Source of the DNA: CAYHGX01 sp964356355
Lineage (GTDB): Bacteria; Patescibacteriota; Gracilibacteria; UBA1369; LOWO2-01-FULL-3
NCBI GenBank assembly: GCA_964356355.1
Contig: CAYHGX010000004.1
Span: 1-64,000 of the forward strand
Direction of reading: 5' to 3'
Length of the DNA stretch: 64,000 nt
The translations under genes were made by a program, and so were the position numbers. Below, piece by piece: positions 26,146-34,607 of the stretch. Within the stretch, counting starts at the first letter, position 1; each line of letters begins with the position of its first letter. A model generated the notes under the pieces. That model saw only the letters and a list, made by a program, of their open reading frames with translations, was not told the DNA's origin and did no database searches.

Positions 26146-27045
26146 TCAATTGCTGTTGACATCTTTGTTGGCCGGTTTCAGAGTTGTGAGATAGACTCCG
26201 GCCATGATGATTGTTAGGCCAATAAGTTGGTAGAGAGTGGGAATCTCTTTTAGAATGATTGCGGCAAAAAGTAGGGTAAAAATGGGGTAGGACATGGTGA
26301 TGGCCGTGGCTTTTGTGAGAGAGAGGCGCTTTAGGCCTTCATACCATAGTATTTTAGAGATAAACATCATTCCTAGGCCATTAATGAGGATTAATTCAAT
26401 TGTTTTGGTGGAAAATTGAGTTGGGGAGATTTGTTTTTCGAAGAGTAGGCTTAGGGCAATGAGGATGGCTCCTCCTAGCGCTGATCTGATGAAGAGGATG
26501 AGCATTGGCGAAGCGATTTGTAGTGCTTTTTTTGAATAGAGGTTTCCAAGAGGGTATATGGAGGTGCCTAGGATGATGAGAATGTCTCCAGTGTTTAGAC
26601 CAAAATGGCCACTGTATAATACAAAAATTGCTCCAATGAAGATGGAGAGGCTGCCTGTGAGTTGCATAGGAGATATTTTTTCTTTGAGCCAAAATTTGCA
26701 GAGGATTAGGGCAAAGAGGATTTCTGTTTGCAAGAAAATTGCGGTATTGATGCCTGATGTGAGCTTGGTGCCGGTAAAAATGGCGAAATAGGGAACTACT
26801 ACCACTAGGATCGTAACTATGGTGCTGAGTTTTATGACGGCGTGATTGAGGAGTTGCTTGAGTTGGTTGGTGAAGATGAGATAAATTAAAAAGAAGATTG
26901 AGGCGATCAACAGGCTGGCGCCAGCGAAAAAGAGTGGGGGCATGATTTTTGTGCCGGCGTTGATTATGAGCGGAAAGAGGCTGAATACGGCCATTTCTAT
27001 GAATAGGTAGGTTTCGCCTATGCGTTCTGTTTTATTTTTTTTCAA
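26146..27045 (-). CDS. EamA-family (drug/metabolite transporter superfamily) permease
   Basis: 299-residue permease with ten hydrophobic segments in two five-helix EamA repeats (about 10-140 and 150-290). Typical are the second-repeat start GDILIILGTSIYPLGNLYSKKA and the closing ILKEIPTLYQLIGLTIIMAGVYLT. Substrate unknown: members export amino acids, nucleobases or drugs. Its start overlaps the end of the cysteine desulfurase gene by four bases, so both are likely translated from one mRNA; a role in exporting a sulfur or amino-acid compound is possible but unproven. Confidence 0.88.
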   Translation of the reverse strand: MKKNKTERIGETYLFIEMAVFSLFPLIINAGTKIMPPLFFAGASLLIASIFFLIYLIFTNQLKQLLNHAVIKLSTIVTILVVVVPYFAIFTGTKLTSGINTAIFLQTEILFALILCKFWLKEKISPMQLTGSLSIFIGAIFVLYSGHFGLNTGDILIILGTSIYPLGNLYSKKALQIASPMLILFIRSALGGAILIALSLLFEKQISPTQFSTKTIELILINGLGMMFISKILWYEGLKRLSLTKATAITMSYPIFTLLFAAIILKEIPTLYQLIGLTIIMAGVYLTTLKPANKDVNSN

Positions 27046-28184
27046 TTTAATTTGGCTGAGATCTTGATAATGGCTTGAATGGTGATGGACAGCTGTTCTT
27101 TTGTGGTTTCGTTGCCGAGAGTGATGCGAATGGTGTTTTTTGCCTCTTCATCGCTGAGGCCGATGGCTTTGAGTACGTGTGAGGGCTCTTCTTTGCCTGT
27201 TTCACAGGCTGATCCTGCACTGATGCAGATGCCTTGGGTGTCGAGGTGGAGGATCATTTCGCGGGCATTGAGGCCTGGCAGTGTGATATTGATGTTGTTG
27301 GGAAGGCGTTGGAGGGTGTGGCCGTTTAGCTTGCTGCCGGGAGCGTGGGTGGTGAGCTCGGTAATCAGGTAATCGCGTAATGTAGTGATTCTAGGTTTTG
27401 CGGTAGCTCTTTTTGCTTCTGCAATTTCTAGTGCTTTGGCCAGGCCAATTATTCCGGGTAGGTTGCTAGTGCCGCTTCGGAGGTTGAATTCTTGTGGGCC
27501 GCCGTAAATAAGAGGAGTGAGCGGGGTTCCTTTTTTAATGTAGAGAAGGCCAACACCTTTTGGGCCATAGATTTTGCTTCCGTTTAAGGTAAGGAGGTCG
27601 ACTCCGAGTTTTTTTGTGTCGATAATTTCTGCTCCGGCGGCTTGGCAGGCATCGGTGTGGAAAATTATGCCACGGGAGTTAAGTAGAGCGCTGATTTCTG
27701 GGATGTTTTGGATGGTACCAATTTCGTTGTTGGCGTAAATGAAGGAGGCGAAGGTCGTGAGGGGGGTAAGTTTACTTTCAATGGTGCTTACTTCTAGGAT
27801 TCCATCTTTTTGAGGTGTGACCCAGCTTACGTTAAAATCTTCTTTGGCGAGGATTTCTAGTGGTGCTTTTATGGAAGAGTGTTCTATTTGAGAGGATACA
27901 ATGTGGTGGCCTTTTTCTTTATTAGCTTTTGCTAAGCCGAAGATGGCTAGGTTGTTGGATTCCGTGCCTCCGCTGGTGAAGATGATTTCACTTGGTTCAC
28001 AGTTTAGGATTTGAGCGATAGTTGATCTGGCCTTATCTAGCGCCTTTTTTGCTTCCAGTCCGTAGGTGTGGCTAGAATTTGGATTGCCAAATTGGTCGCT
28101 GAAATAGGGAGTCATGGCTTGTAGTACCTCCGGGATTACCGGAGTGGTTGCGGCATAATCGAGGTAGATGGGTTTTGGAAGCAT
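27042..28184 (-). CDS. Cysteine desulfurase (NifS/IscS family)
   Basis: PLP enzyme that takes sulfur from cysteine for Fe-S clusters or tRNA thiolation. 380 residues: YLDYAATTPV (7-16), the PLP-stacking His101 in QIEHSSI, D178 in HTDACQ, PLP-binding Lys204 in NGSKIYGPKG, and catalytic Cys327 in ISAGSACETG. The short loop around Cys327 suits the NifS/IscS group I type. No scaffold gene (iscU or sufU) or thiolase such as mnmA is adjacent, so the partner is unknown. The gene heads a two-gene unit with the EamA permease. Confidence 0.93.
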   Translation of the reverse strand: MLPKPIYLDYAATTPVIPEVLQAMTPYFSDQFGNPNSSHTYGLEAKKALDKARSTIAQILNCEPSEIIFTSGGTESNNLAIFGLAKANKEKGHHIVSSQIEHSSIKAPLEILAKEDFNVSWVTPQKDGILEVSTIESKLTPLTTFASFIYANNEIGTIQNIPEISALLNSRGIIFHTDACQAAGAEIIDTKKLGVDLLTLNGSKIYGPKGVGLLYIKKGTPLTPLIYGGPQEFNLRSGTSNLPGIIGLAKALEIAEAKRATAKPRITTLRDYLITELTTHAPGSKLNGHTLQRLPNNINITLPGLNAREMILHLDTQGICISAGSACETGKEEPSHVLKAIGLSDEEAKNTIRITLGNETTKEQLSITIQAIIKISAKLN

Positions 28185-28212
28185 GGACTTTTGGGCTTTT
28201 TTTTGCTATAAT
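28184..28212 (+). promoter_or_regulatory. Promoter of the 164-residue unknown gene
   Basis: TGGACT (28184-28189), 17-base spacer and consensus TATAAT (28207-28212), with a TGC ahead of it as an extended -10. The transcript would start near 28219, 28 bases before ATG 28247. The -35 lies across the start codon of the divergent cysteine desulfurase gene. Confidence 0.55.
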
Positions 28213-28246
28213 ATAAGATAACAGTGTTTATATTAATATATTCTTT

Positions 28247-28741
28247 ATGGTTAAATCACAACTGTCTTTGCTCCAGGGAGGGCCTGAAGGTGGGGAAAAA
28301 AGGGTAGATCCGCCAGAGGTGATTAATAGAAAGGAAATTTCAGAGTTGCTTGCTGCGCGGGATACTGTTGTTGGAAGGATTGATGGTAAAAGGGTTGAAA
28401 TTGTGAGGATTGATAGTGGACTAGTAGGTGTGTACGTACAGTTTCCTGGCAAGACTCCTGTGAGTTTTTTGGTAAGAGTAGATGGAAGGGTTGTTCATTC
28501 TAATCGTATTTGTGACTTAGGTTTTATTGGTACAGAAGATGAACAATTGGTGGAGCTTTTAGAGTCGTTTATGGTTGATGAAACGGCTTCATTTGAAGCC
28601 AATGAGGTGTTGCAAAAGCGTAGAGAGGGGATGAGTAGTGCGGTTGAGAGGCCTAGAAACGAAATTGCTAAAAGGGTGAAAGGAGTTGATGCTGCTATCC
28701 TAGGAGAGGAAGGATATGATTATAGGGCCTACGAGGTCTAG
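28247..28741 (+). CDS. Small protein of unknown function, 164 residues
   Basis: Not recognised. Soluble, no signal peptide. Residues 30-110 look like a small beta-rich domain (VVGRIDGKRVEIVRIDSGLVGVYVQF, then VSFLVRVDGRVV), followed by a helical, charged tail (110-155). It has its own consensus promoter and stands between the divergent cysteine desulfurase gene and tRNA-Glu. The coding nature is supported by the promoter, the ATG and the glycine-punctuated strand pattern. No function is proposed. Confidence 0.7.
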   Translation: MVKSQLSLLQGGPEGGEKRVDPPEVINRKEISELLAARDTVVGRIDGKRVEIVRIDSGLVGVYVQFPGKTPVSFLVRVDGRVVHSNRICDLGFIGTEDEQLVELLESFMVDETASFEANEVLQKRREGMSSAVERPRNEIAKRVKGVDAAILGEEGYDYRAYEV

Positions 28742-28757
28742 CGAATGAGAAAGGTGT

Positions 28758-28832
28758 TGGTAGCGCCAAGGGGAATTGAACCCCTGTTTACGGGATGAAA
28801 ACCCGTTGTCCTAACCACTAGACGATGGCGCC
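28758..28832 (-). tRNA. tRNA-Glu (anticodon UUC)
   Basis: On the minus strand it starts GGCGCCA at 28832 and ends with a genome-encoded CCA at 28758. The acceptor arms pair with one G-U; the anticodon stem ACGGG/CCCGT encloses TTTTCAT, so the anticodon is TTC. The T arm AGGGG-TTCAATT-CCCCT is perfect. The body without CCA is 28761-28832. The matching synthetase gltX is also in the window (37790-39370). Confidence 0.95.
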
Positions 28833-28892
28833 TTATTGTCAAAAATGCAGGGCTAAGTATAGGGAAAAGGGAGGCGAAGTCAACTGCTTTAT

Positions 28893-29240
28893 CTACTTCA
28901 CTGCGTTGTCGTCTTTGCTGACGTAATTTTTAGTTTCGATTTCTTGCATTGCCTTGATTTTCTCTTCGTCCTCAATTTGGTTGAAGGCGGTGGATTCAGT
29001 TATTTTAGTTTTTAAATTTGAGTTGATATCTTTGAGGTGCTCATTTTTCAGTTTTGCTTGTTCAAGTGTATAGCCCTTCTGGGCTGTTTGATTTGTTAAA
29101 GTGATGAAAACTACGCTCAGCACTAATATCATGCAGGAGAGCGTTATCAGGAGTGCACGAATGGCCTTTTGAGTCTCCATCTTGAGAGTCTCTTTGCCTC
29201 GTTTGATTTTTTGGCGTGGAGCGTAATCTATTACATTCAT
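28893..29240 (-). CDS. Small single-pass membrane protein with coiled coil
   Basis: 115 residues: a basic cytoplasmic start (1-25), one membrane helix (about 26-48) and an outside helical region with coiled-coil spacing (55-100). The topology is like FtsL/FtsB/DivIC divisome proteins, but no specific family is certain. Its start overlaps the stop of the SLH-RlpA gene by four bases (ATGA), so the two are coupled; RlpA proteins act at the septum, which would suit a division role. This is inference. Confidence 0.6.
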   Translation of the reverse strand: MNVIDYAPRQKIKRGKETLKMETQKAIRALLITLSCMILVLSVVFITLTNQTAQKGYTLEQAKLKNEHLKDINSNLKTKITESTAFNQIEDEEKIKAMQEIETKNYVSKDDNAVK

Positions 29241-30184
29241 TCTATGATTTTATATTGGATGTTTAATACTCCAGTTCCTAGCCAGCCAATGGCTGAGAAT
29301 GCTGATTTGGATAGGTCGAGGACGCGGCCCGGGCCGTATGGCCCACGATCGTTGATCTTAACCTGTACGCTTTTGCCATTTTCCAAATTTGTGACCTCCA
29401 CAATTGTGCCGAATGGTAGAGTTTTGTGGGCTGCGGTGAGCAGGTTGCTGTCGAAGATTTCGCCAGATGACGTTTTGCTGCCGTCTGTTGAGGAGCCGTA
29501 GAAGGTTGCTTTGCCGAAGCTGTAGCCGTCTTTTATAAGGCTTTCGCGATAAATTATTTCCGCCAACATGCCTCTTGTTACCTCTTGGTCTGGAAAGACC
29601 TCGTTTGAGTTTGAAATGTTAATGATTCCAAATTTGCCGGCGTAAGCTGTGTATTGGGTGAACCAAGCGTCTTTTGGAGTATCTTTGAATAGATTTTGAG
29701 CAATTTCGTCTAAGCTCAGGTTGGCTTTGGTTTCTAGGAAAATCTTCAATGCTTCGGCGAGGTTTATGCCTTGATCTGGCTTGAAAGTGTGATCGGGATA
29801 GCCACTGATGATTTTTTTATCTTTGGCGAATTCGGTATATGGAGTGTACCAGGCTGAAGATTCGGTGTCTGTGAAGGAGGGTGTTTCGGGAATGATGTAG
29901 TTTTCAATGGTTTCTTTTTCTTCTGGGTAGAGAGCTAGTACTATCATTTTTAGGGCTTCGGCTCTAGTTATTTTCTGTTTTGGTTTGAAGCTTCCATCCT
30001 CGTATCCGCTTATTGCACCTGTGTTACCAAGTGTGGTGATGGCTAGATAGTGGGTAGATTCGCTTTGAACATCGTTGAAATTTGCGGCATATGCTGGATT
30101 TGAGGACAGCATAAAGATCATAGGAATAAGTAACATTACGGTTTGCATATGTAAGTTGTTACTTAATGTTGAATTGTTTTTCAT
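29237..30184 (-). CDS. SLH-anchored RlpA-like (double-psi beta-barrel) protein
   Basis: The start is set at ATG 30184, which gives a signal peptide (MQTVMLLIPMIFMLSS core, cut after AYAA); upstream codons only overlap the Jag gene. Three SLH repeats follow (about 38-95, 100-160, 165-220) with SGYEDGSFKPKQ and SGYPDHTFKPDQ. The last 95 residues are an RlpA-like barrel: GKATFYGSSTDGSKTSSGE, LPFGTIVEVTNLENGK and VKINDRGPYGPGRVLDLS, which includes the conserved Asp of lytic transglycosylase RlpA members. It probably trims or binds glycan while held to the wall by SLH repeats. Mature length is about 290. Confidence 0.9.
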   Translation of the reverse strand: MKNNSTLSNNLHMQTVMLLIPMIFMLSSNPAYAANFNDVQSESTHYLAITTLGNTGAISGYEDGSFKPKQKITRAEALKMIVLALYPEEKETIENYIIPETPSFTDTESSAWYTPYTEFAKDKKIISGYPDHTFKPDQGINLAEALKIFLETKANLSLDEIAQNLFKDTPKDAWFTQYTAYAGKFGIINISNSNEVFPDQEVTRGMLAEIIYRESLIKDGYSFGKATFYGSSTDGSKTSSGEIFDSNLLTAAHKTLPFGTIVEVTNLENGKSVQVKINDRGPYGPGRVLDLSKSAFSAIGWLGTGVLNIQYKIIE

Positions 30185-30209
30185 GGGGGCCGTGTAAGGG
30201 GAGGGTGAC

Positions 30210-30674
30210 TTAGCCTTTACGCTTGATAATGACATGACGGTATTCGCCGTTTCCTTGACTGAGAGTTTCGATGTCGTCAAAGCCAGCTCCCATGCACTGT
30301 AGGTGCACTTTTCGGCGGAAGTATGGGGACATCGGGGGGAGAATTTGTTGCTTGCCGGTTTTTCTTACTGTTTCAACTTTTCTATTAGTAAGGTTGATTA
30401 CGTTTTCCTCTTGGCGCTTGCGGTAATCATCAACGTCTACAAGGATATTGAAGTTTTCGTTGTTTAGTTTTTTCCAGGCCAGTACCTTCAAAACATGTTG
30501 AAGTGCTTGGATGTTGTCACCGTGGTAGCCAATAAGTAGGCTTGGATTGTCTGTTTGAATATTTAGGGAGAAGACATCTTTATCTTCCTCGGTAATGTCG
30601 ATTCTGCTGTATTGTACGCCAAGTTTAATGAGGATTTCTTCTAATGTTTCTTTTAGGATTTCTTCGATATCCAT
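30210..30674 (-). CDS. jag: Jag/KhpB RNA-binding protein (KH + R3H)
   Basis: 154 residues. Residues 50-120 form a KH domain with LLIGYHGDNIQALQHVLK, where the GxxG loop is GYHGDN. The R3H part covers 85-154 with DDYRKRQEENVINL and the closing SQGNGEYRHVIIKRKG. The Jag-N domain seen in Firmicutes is reduced to the first 45 residues. KhpB proteins bind many small RNAs and mRNAs and influence cell elongation. It follows yidC by 24 bases in the classic rpmH-rnpA-yidC-jag order. Confidence 0.93.
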   Translation of the reverse strand: MDIEEILKETLEEILIKLGVQYSRIDITEEDKDVFSLNIQTDNPSLLIGYHGDNIQALQHVLKVLAWKKLNNENFNILVDVDDYRKRQEENVINLTNRKVETVRKTGKQQILPPMSPYFRRKVHLQCMGAGFDDIETLSQGNGEYRHVIIKRKG

Positions 30675-30698
30675 ATTGATAAATTAAATGCTAATTTG

Positions 30699-31952
30699 TT
30701 ATTTATCCTCTTTTGTAATTACTTTTACGGTTGGTTCGTCCTTCTTACTCTGGTCTTTCTCTTTGTTTACAAATAATTGCTGAATTGTTCCGTAAAGGGT
30801 TGAGGTGCCCCAGTATAGGCCAACTCCTGCAGGCATGGAAGCTGTAAATACAGCGATCATTACTGGCATTACGTAGAGCATCATGTTGTTGGCTGCTGCA
30901 AACTGAGTTGCCATATCTTTTTTGTCCTTATCAACCTTTGGTGGTTTTTTGCCGATGGTGAGTTTCATCTGGATGAATTGGAGTCCGCCGACTACTAGAG
31001 GGAGAACGTAAAGATTAATCTTGGTAAGGTCTAGCATTCCAAGGAAGTGAACATTGATATTGTTGATTGTTAATCCTCCGTAGGCGCTGTAGAGGAGGTA
31101 GCTGTTGTCTGGGTTGAGTCCGCCATTTACAACGTAGAATAGGGCGATTAGGAAAGGAAACTGCATTAGAATTGGAAGGCAGCTTGATAATGGGCTGATT
31201 TGTGCTTCTTTCCAGATTGCCATTGTTTCCATGGCTATCTTTTGTTTATCGTCCTTGTATTTTTCTTTGATTTTTTCAATCCGAGGCTGAATTTCTTGCA
31301 TGCGTTTTTGTGCTCGCATGGCTTTTTGGGAGGGGATTAATAAAATTGTACGGATGACAATAGTGAGGAGAATGATTGCGAATCCAAGATCAAAATTAGG
31401 CATTATACTGATTAACAGCATTAGGCCGTTGTATATTGGGCGGTAGAAAACTCCCATCCAAAGTTGTTTGAAAAGGCCTTCTTTTACTATTGAAAATTCG
31501 TTGGATTCAATTGTTTTTTCTTTGCCATCAATCGTGGTGGCAAATTCTATGCGAAAACGGCCCATTTGAGAGAAAAGTGAGTGGTTCCAGCTTGTGTAGG
31601 GAATCTCTAGTTTTGCGGCTGGTGCGAGTTCGATGTCTTTGGTATTTTGGCAATTTAAAGAGGGGTTTGAGGTGATTGTTTTCCATTCGTTGTTTTCATA
31701 ATGTTGTACTGCAAATGGTTCACCGGGGCATTCGTTCTTGATGGTAATGGCATTTTTGGTGTTGTTTTCTAGTTTTAAGGTGACAACTTGTTGGCGTGAG
31801 TATTCTGTGTTTGTGGTTGAAAAGACGAGACTGCCCTGTGTTGAAAGGTTTTCTGCCTGTTTAGTTTGGCAACTTTGAGTTAAATAGTTGATAACCAAGA
31901 AAATAGCGAGAAATATGAGGATGTTTTTTACTAGGGTGTTAGTCTTTCCCAT
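30699..31952 (-). CDS. yidC: Membrane protein insertase YidC/Oxa1
   Basis: Inserts and folds inner-membrane proteins, alone or with Sec. 417 residues. The first helix (10-25) ends in a Cys (LTQSC) that could be lipidated. A soluble outside domain of about 130 residues follows, shorter than in proteobacteria. The conserved core (about 180-400) has the first core helix IILLTIVIRTILLIPSQKAM with the functional Arg, the cytoplasmic hairpin QEIQPRIEKIKEKYKDDKQK, and the later helices. The C-terminus is Lys-rich, useful for ribosome contact. It overlaps rnpA by 14 bases. Confidence 0.96.
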   Translation of the reverse strand: MGKTNTLVKNILIFLAIFLVINYLTQSCQTKQAENLSTQGSLVFSTTNTEYSRQQVVTLKLENNTKNAITIKNECPGEPFAVQHYENNEWKTITSNPSLNCQNTKDIELAPAAKLEIPYTSWNHSLFSQMGRFRIEFATTIDGKEKTIESNEFSIVKEGLFKQLWMGVFYRPIYNGLMLLISIMPNFDLGFAIILLTIVIRTILLIPSQKAMRAQKRMQEIQPRIEKIKEKYKDDKQKIAMETMAIWKEAQISPLSSCLPILMQFPFLIALFYVVNGGLNPDNSYLLYSAYGGLTINNINVHFLGMLDLTKINLYVLPLVVGGLQFIQMKLTIGKKPPKVDKDKKDMATQFAAANNMMLYVMPVMIAVFTASMPAGVGLYWGTSTLYGTIQQLFVNKEKDQSKKDEPTVKVITKEDK

Positions 31953-32295
31953 TTTTGAGTAATGTTAGTTGAATATTTGTAACGTCTGATTTGATTGCCT
32001 TAAAGGTGCTTGAAGCGAGATGTTTTTTCGCGATCATTATGAGGTCATAGTGATTAGTGGCGCTATTTTCTTCGTTTGGAATATTGAGGCGGAGGCTTTC
32101 ATAAGCCCTTCTGCGTAATAAATTCCTAGTAACAGCTTCTTTGGCAATTTTCTTGCTGATAATAACACTATATCTGGAAAATTGCTCGGAGTTTTTCTTG
32201 AATTTAACTAGGAAAAGACTGGAGGAGGACGAATATCCTTTCTTCATTATATAGTCGATTTTGGATCTGTTTACCCGGTGTTTTTTTGCGATCAT
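31939..32295 (-). CDS. rnpA: Ribonuclease P protein component
   Basis: Protein subunit that helps the RNase P RNA (rnpB at 51060-51439) remove tRNA 5' leaders. The start is set at ATG 32295, giving MIAKKHRVNRSKIDYIMKKG, the normal family beginning; 15 residues upstream have no counterpart in the family. The RNA-binding RNR motif appears as KEAVTRNLLRRRAYESLR (about 68-85), and ISKKIAKEA precedes it. About 118 residues, standard. It sits between rpmH and yidC. Confidence 0.94.
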   Translation of the reverse strand: MIAKKHRVNRSKIDYIMKKGYSSSSSLFLVKFKKNSEQFSRYSVIISKKIAKEAVTRNLLRRRAYESLRLNIPNEENSATNHYDLIMIAKKHLASSTFKAIKSDVTNIQLTLLKNGKD

Positions 32296-32359
32296 AGAGC
32301 TTTGTGCAAGGCAAAAATGCGGAATACAAAATGCGGGCATAGAAATTAATAGGTAATTT

Positions 32360-32491
32360 CTACGCCTTGCTGTGTACGCTAACGGTCAGGGCGTGCCTGC
32401 CTTTAGCTCTTCTTCGACTAAGTACGTTTGCTTCTCTTGTAAGAAAGCCGTGCTTCTTTAGCCTTTTGCCTTTTTTGAGTTTACCGAGCAT
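32360..32491 (-). CDS. rpmH: Ribosomal protein bL34
   Basis: A 43-residue, strongly basic protein from ATG 32491 to TAG 32362-32360, too short for many gene finders. The L34 core KKHGFLTREANVLSRRRAKG and the closing RHALTVS are clear; the N-terminus (MLGKLKKGKR) differs from the usual KRTYQPS start. The first gene of the rpmH-rnpA-yidC-jag unit. A -10 like TATAAA at 32534-32529 could start the transcript. Confidence 0.95.
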   Translation of the reverse strand: MLGKLKKGKRLKKHGFLTREANVLSRRRAKGRHALTVSVHSKA

Positions 32492-32549
32492 GTTGTTCTT
32501 TGTAAGTCCTTAAATTTTGCTTGCTGATTTTATAGCGAAGGTTAAATAC

Positions 32550-32578
32550 TTGCAAGCAAATTTTTCCTCAAGTATATT
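32550..32578 (+). promoter_or_regulatory. Promoter of the PP2C-like gene, sharing a palindromic -35 with rpmH
   Basis: TTGCAA (32550-32555), 17-base spacer, TATATT (32573-32578); the transcript would start near 32585, 19 bases before ATG 32604. TTGCAA is its own reverse complement and lies in CTTGCAAG. On the minus strand it stands 15 bases from TATAAA (32534-32529), a candidate rpmH -10, so the two divergent promoters may share one element. Confidence 0.5.
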
Positions 32579-32603
32579 TGCCTAAAGCTAATTTTTAAAA
32601 AAT

Positions 32604-34601
32604 ATGGCTCTGAAAGCAAATCATGAGTTTTTGTTTATTGGAAGAGATGAGAATAGTTTCTTGGAAAATTATACTTATGATCAGACTAATGATTTTGGTG
32701 ATAGGGGAGGGAAAATCTATGTTAATTTAGAGGTTCAAAACAATGCTGTTGATGCCGAAGAAATTGGCGCGGTAGTGTTTGAAACTATGCAAAAAGTCTT
32801 TTTTGAGGACTTGGAAAAGGAACCTTATATGAGGTTTGAGGCTGCTTTGAAGTCCGTTAATGGCTTTTTGAAGCAGTTTAGGAAGGAGAAGGTCTCTGGG
32901 TATATTGGTAATTTGAATGTAATTATTGCTGCTGTTGTTGGGGACGAGTTGTTGCTTAGTCAAAGTGGTGATGCAGAGGCTTATCTTATTAGAAAGCGAT
33001 TTGTGAGTGTGATAAGTGACGGTTTGTCTGAAGAGGCAACAGATGATGTATTTAGTAGTATTGCAAGTGGGCGAATTGAGGGTGGGGATATGGTTCTTTT
33101 CTCATCTACCAGGCTTTTGAGGTATATTACAAAGACTGATTTGGCTAAATGTGTGAATAAGGATGGTGTTGCAGAATCTTTGGCTGATATCCGTGACATT
33201 GTGGCTACTGAGATGTTGGGGAGAATTGGACTAACCGGAGTGATATTTGAAGAGGTGAGTGATAGTGAGGTTGTAGAGGTAGAGGAGGAAATGGAAATGG
33301 TAGCGCAGGAGGTGGCTTCGGCTACTAGGTATGTTCCTGAAAGGGATATGGGAGCCATGGCTGGCAAGTTTTTAGATAAGCTTAAGGGTTATTCTAAGAA
33401 GGTGCCGAGGGGTGGGGCTTCTAGTTTGGCGAATAGTGCGAAGGGGTTGGCTGCTAAAGTTGGTTCTGGTATTACCTCTAAGGGAATTGGGAAGGATAAG
33501 ATTTTGATTGGTTTGGTGATTTTGATTGTAGTTTTGGTTGTGGGGATTTTTGTTGCTAAACAGCAGAGTGCTGAGCAGGCGCAAATTGATCAATTGGATA
33601 AGGTCCTTGTGAGCATTCAAGATAAGATTGCACAGGCTCAAACTCAGGGTGTTTCAGATAAGGAGCAAGCTAAAGTTACTTTGGACAAGGCTTATACTGA
33701 CGCGAAGTCGGTTTTGAATTCAGGGTATTATCGTGATAAGGCTACTATTTATCTTTTACAGATAGAGGAGGCGAGAGATAAGATAGATAATGTTGTTAGA
33801 ATTGAATCACCAAAGGTTGTTGCTGATCTGACTTCTAAGAGGGCTGATGTAAATGCACTTGGGTTTGTGACTTTGGGAGATAGGGTTTTTGCTTATGAAT
33901 ATAATGCTATTTATGAGTTGGTACTTGATCAGTTGCAGGATCCTTTGACTTTAGATGATAAGGAGAGTGTTGTAGCTGGCACGTCCTTTGATGATAGGAA
34001 TTCAGTTGTGTTCTTAACTAAAACAGGGAAGTTGATTGAGTATAAGGACGGAAATGTTTCTTATATGGATACAGCTGATGGGATTTTCCACAAGGGAACA
34101 GCATTGGCTACATGGGGAAATCGCGTTTATGTTTTGGATCCAACGGCTGGGCAGATTTGGAAATATACATATAAGGGTACACAGTCTGCTTTTGGTTCAG
34201 CTGAGACTTATTTTGTTGATAAGCCTGAGATTGCCGATGCTCTTGATTTTGCAATTGATTCAAATATTTATTTGCTTAAGGCCAGTGGTGATATCTTTAA
34301 GTTTTTTGGTGGGCAGAAGGCTGAATTCTTTATAAATAATCCTCCGTCTTCTGGTTTGGTTGGTGCGACTGCTATTTATACTAATGAAAAATTGAATCAG
34401 GTATTTGTTTTGAGTGCTAGTGATTCGAAGGTATTGATGTTTAAGAAGGACTCTCATACTGGAGATTTGGTTTATCAGAGCCAGTATTCTTTCTCTAATG
34501 TTGATGAATTGAGGGATATTTATGTTGATCCGGCTGCGCGTAATCTGTACGTGTTAACCAAGACGAAAATCCTTTCAGTGAGTTTGACGACAGGTGAGTA
34601 G
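32604..34601 (+). CDS. PP2C-like (probably inactive) domain, membrane helix and beta-propeller-like outer domain
   Basis: 665 residues. Residues 1-220 resemble the PPM/PP2C phosphatase fold: LNVIIAAVVGDELLLSQSGDAEAYLIR (104-130) corresponds to the GDSRAYL strand pair and GRIEGGDMVLFSS to the late metal site, but the Asp expected in that second site is replaced (FSSTRLLRY) and the first DGxGG motif is missing, so it is probably catalytically dead. One membrane helix follows at 300-318, a coiled coil at 320-400, and a repeated beta pattern at 405-660 (RVFAYEYNAIYEL, RVYVLDPTAGQIWKY, NIYLLKASGDIFKF, QVFVLSASDSKVLMF, NLYVLTKTKILSV) typical of a six- or seven-bladed propeller. Function unknown; a surface sensor is plausible. 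Confidence 0.75.
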   Translation: MALKANHEFLFIGRDENSFLENYTYDQTNDFGDRGGKIYVNLEVQNNAVDAEEIGAVVFETMQKVFFEDLEKEPYMRFEAALKSVNGFLKQFRKEKVSGYIGNLNVIIAAVVGDELLLSQSGDAEAYLIRKRFVSVISDGLSEEATDDVFSSIASGRIEGGDMVLFSSTRLLRYITKTDLAKCVNKDGVAESLADIRDIVATEMLGRIGLTGVIFEEVSDSEVVEVEEEMEMVAQEVASATRYVPERDMGAMAGKFLDKLKGYSKKVPRGGASSLANSAKGLAAKVGSGITSKGIGKDKILIGLVILIVVLVVGIFVAKQQSAEQAQIDQLDKVLVSIQDKIAQAQTQGVSDKEQAKVTLDKAYTDAKSVLNSGYYRDKATIYLLQIEEARDKIDNVVRIESPKVVADLTSKRADVNALGFVTLGDRVFAYEYNAIYELVLDQLQDPLTLDDKESVVAGTSFDDRNSVVFLTKTGKLIEYKDGNVSYMDTADGIFHKGTALATWGNRVYVLDPTAGQIWKYTYKGTQSAFGSAETYFVDKPEIADALDFAIDSNIYLLKASGDIFKFFGGQKAEFFINNPPSSGLVGATAIYTNEKLNQVFVLSASDSKVLMFKKDSHTGDLVYQSQYSFSNVDELRDIYVDPAARNLYVLTKTKILSVSLTTGE

Positions 34602-34607
34602 TTGAGG

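Noticed and set aside
32492..32603. Origin next to rpmH, as in many bacteria
   Set aside because: The divergent neighbour is not dnaA and no DnaA boxes are present in the spacer.
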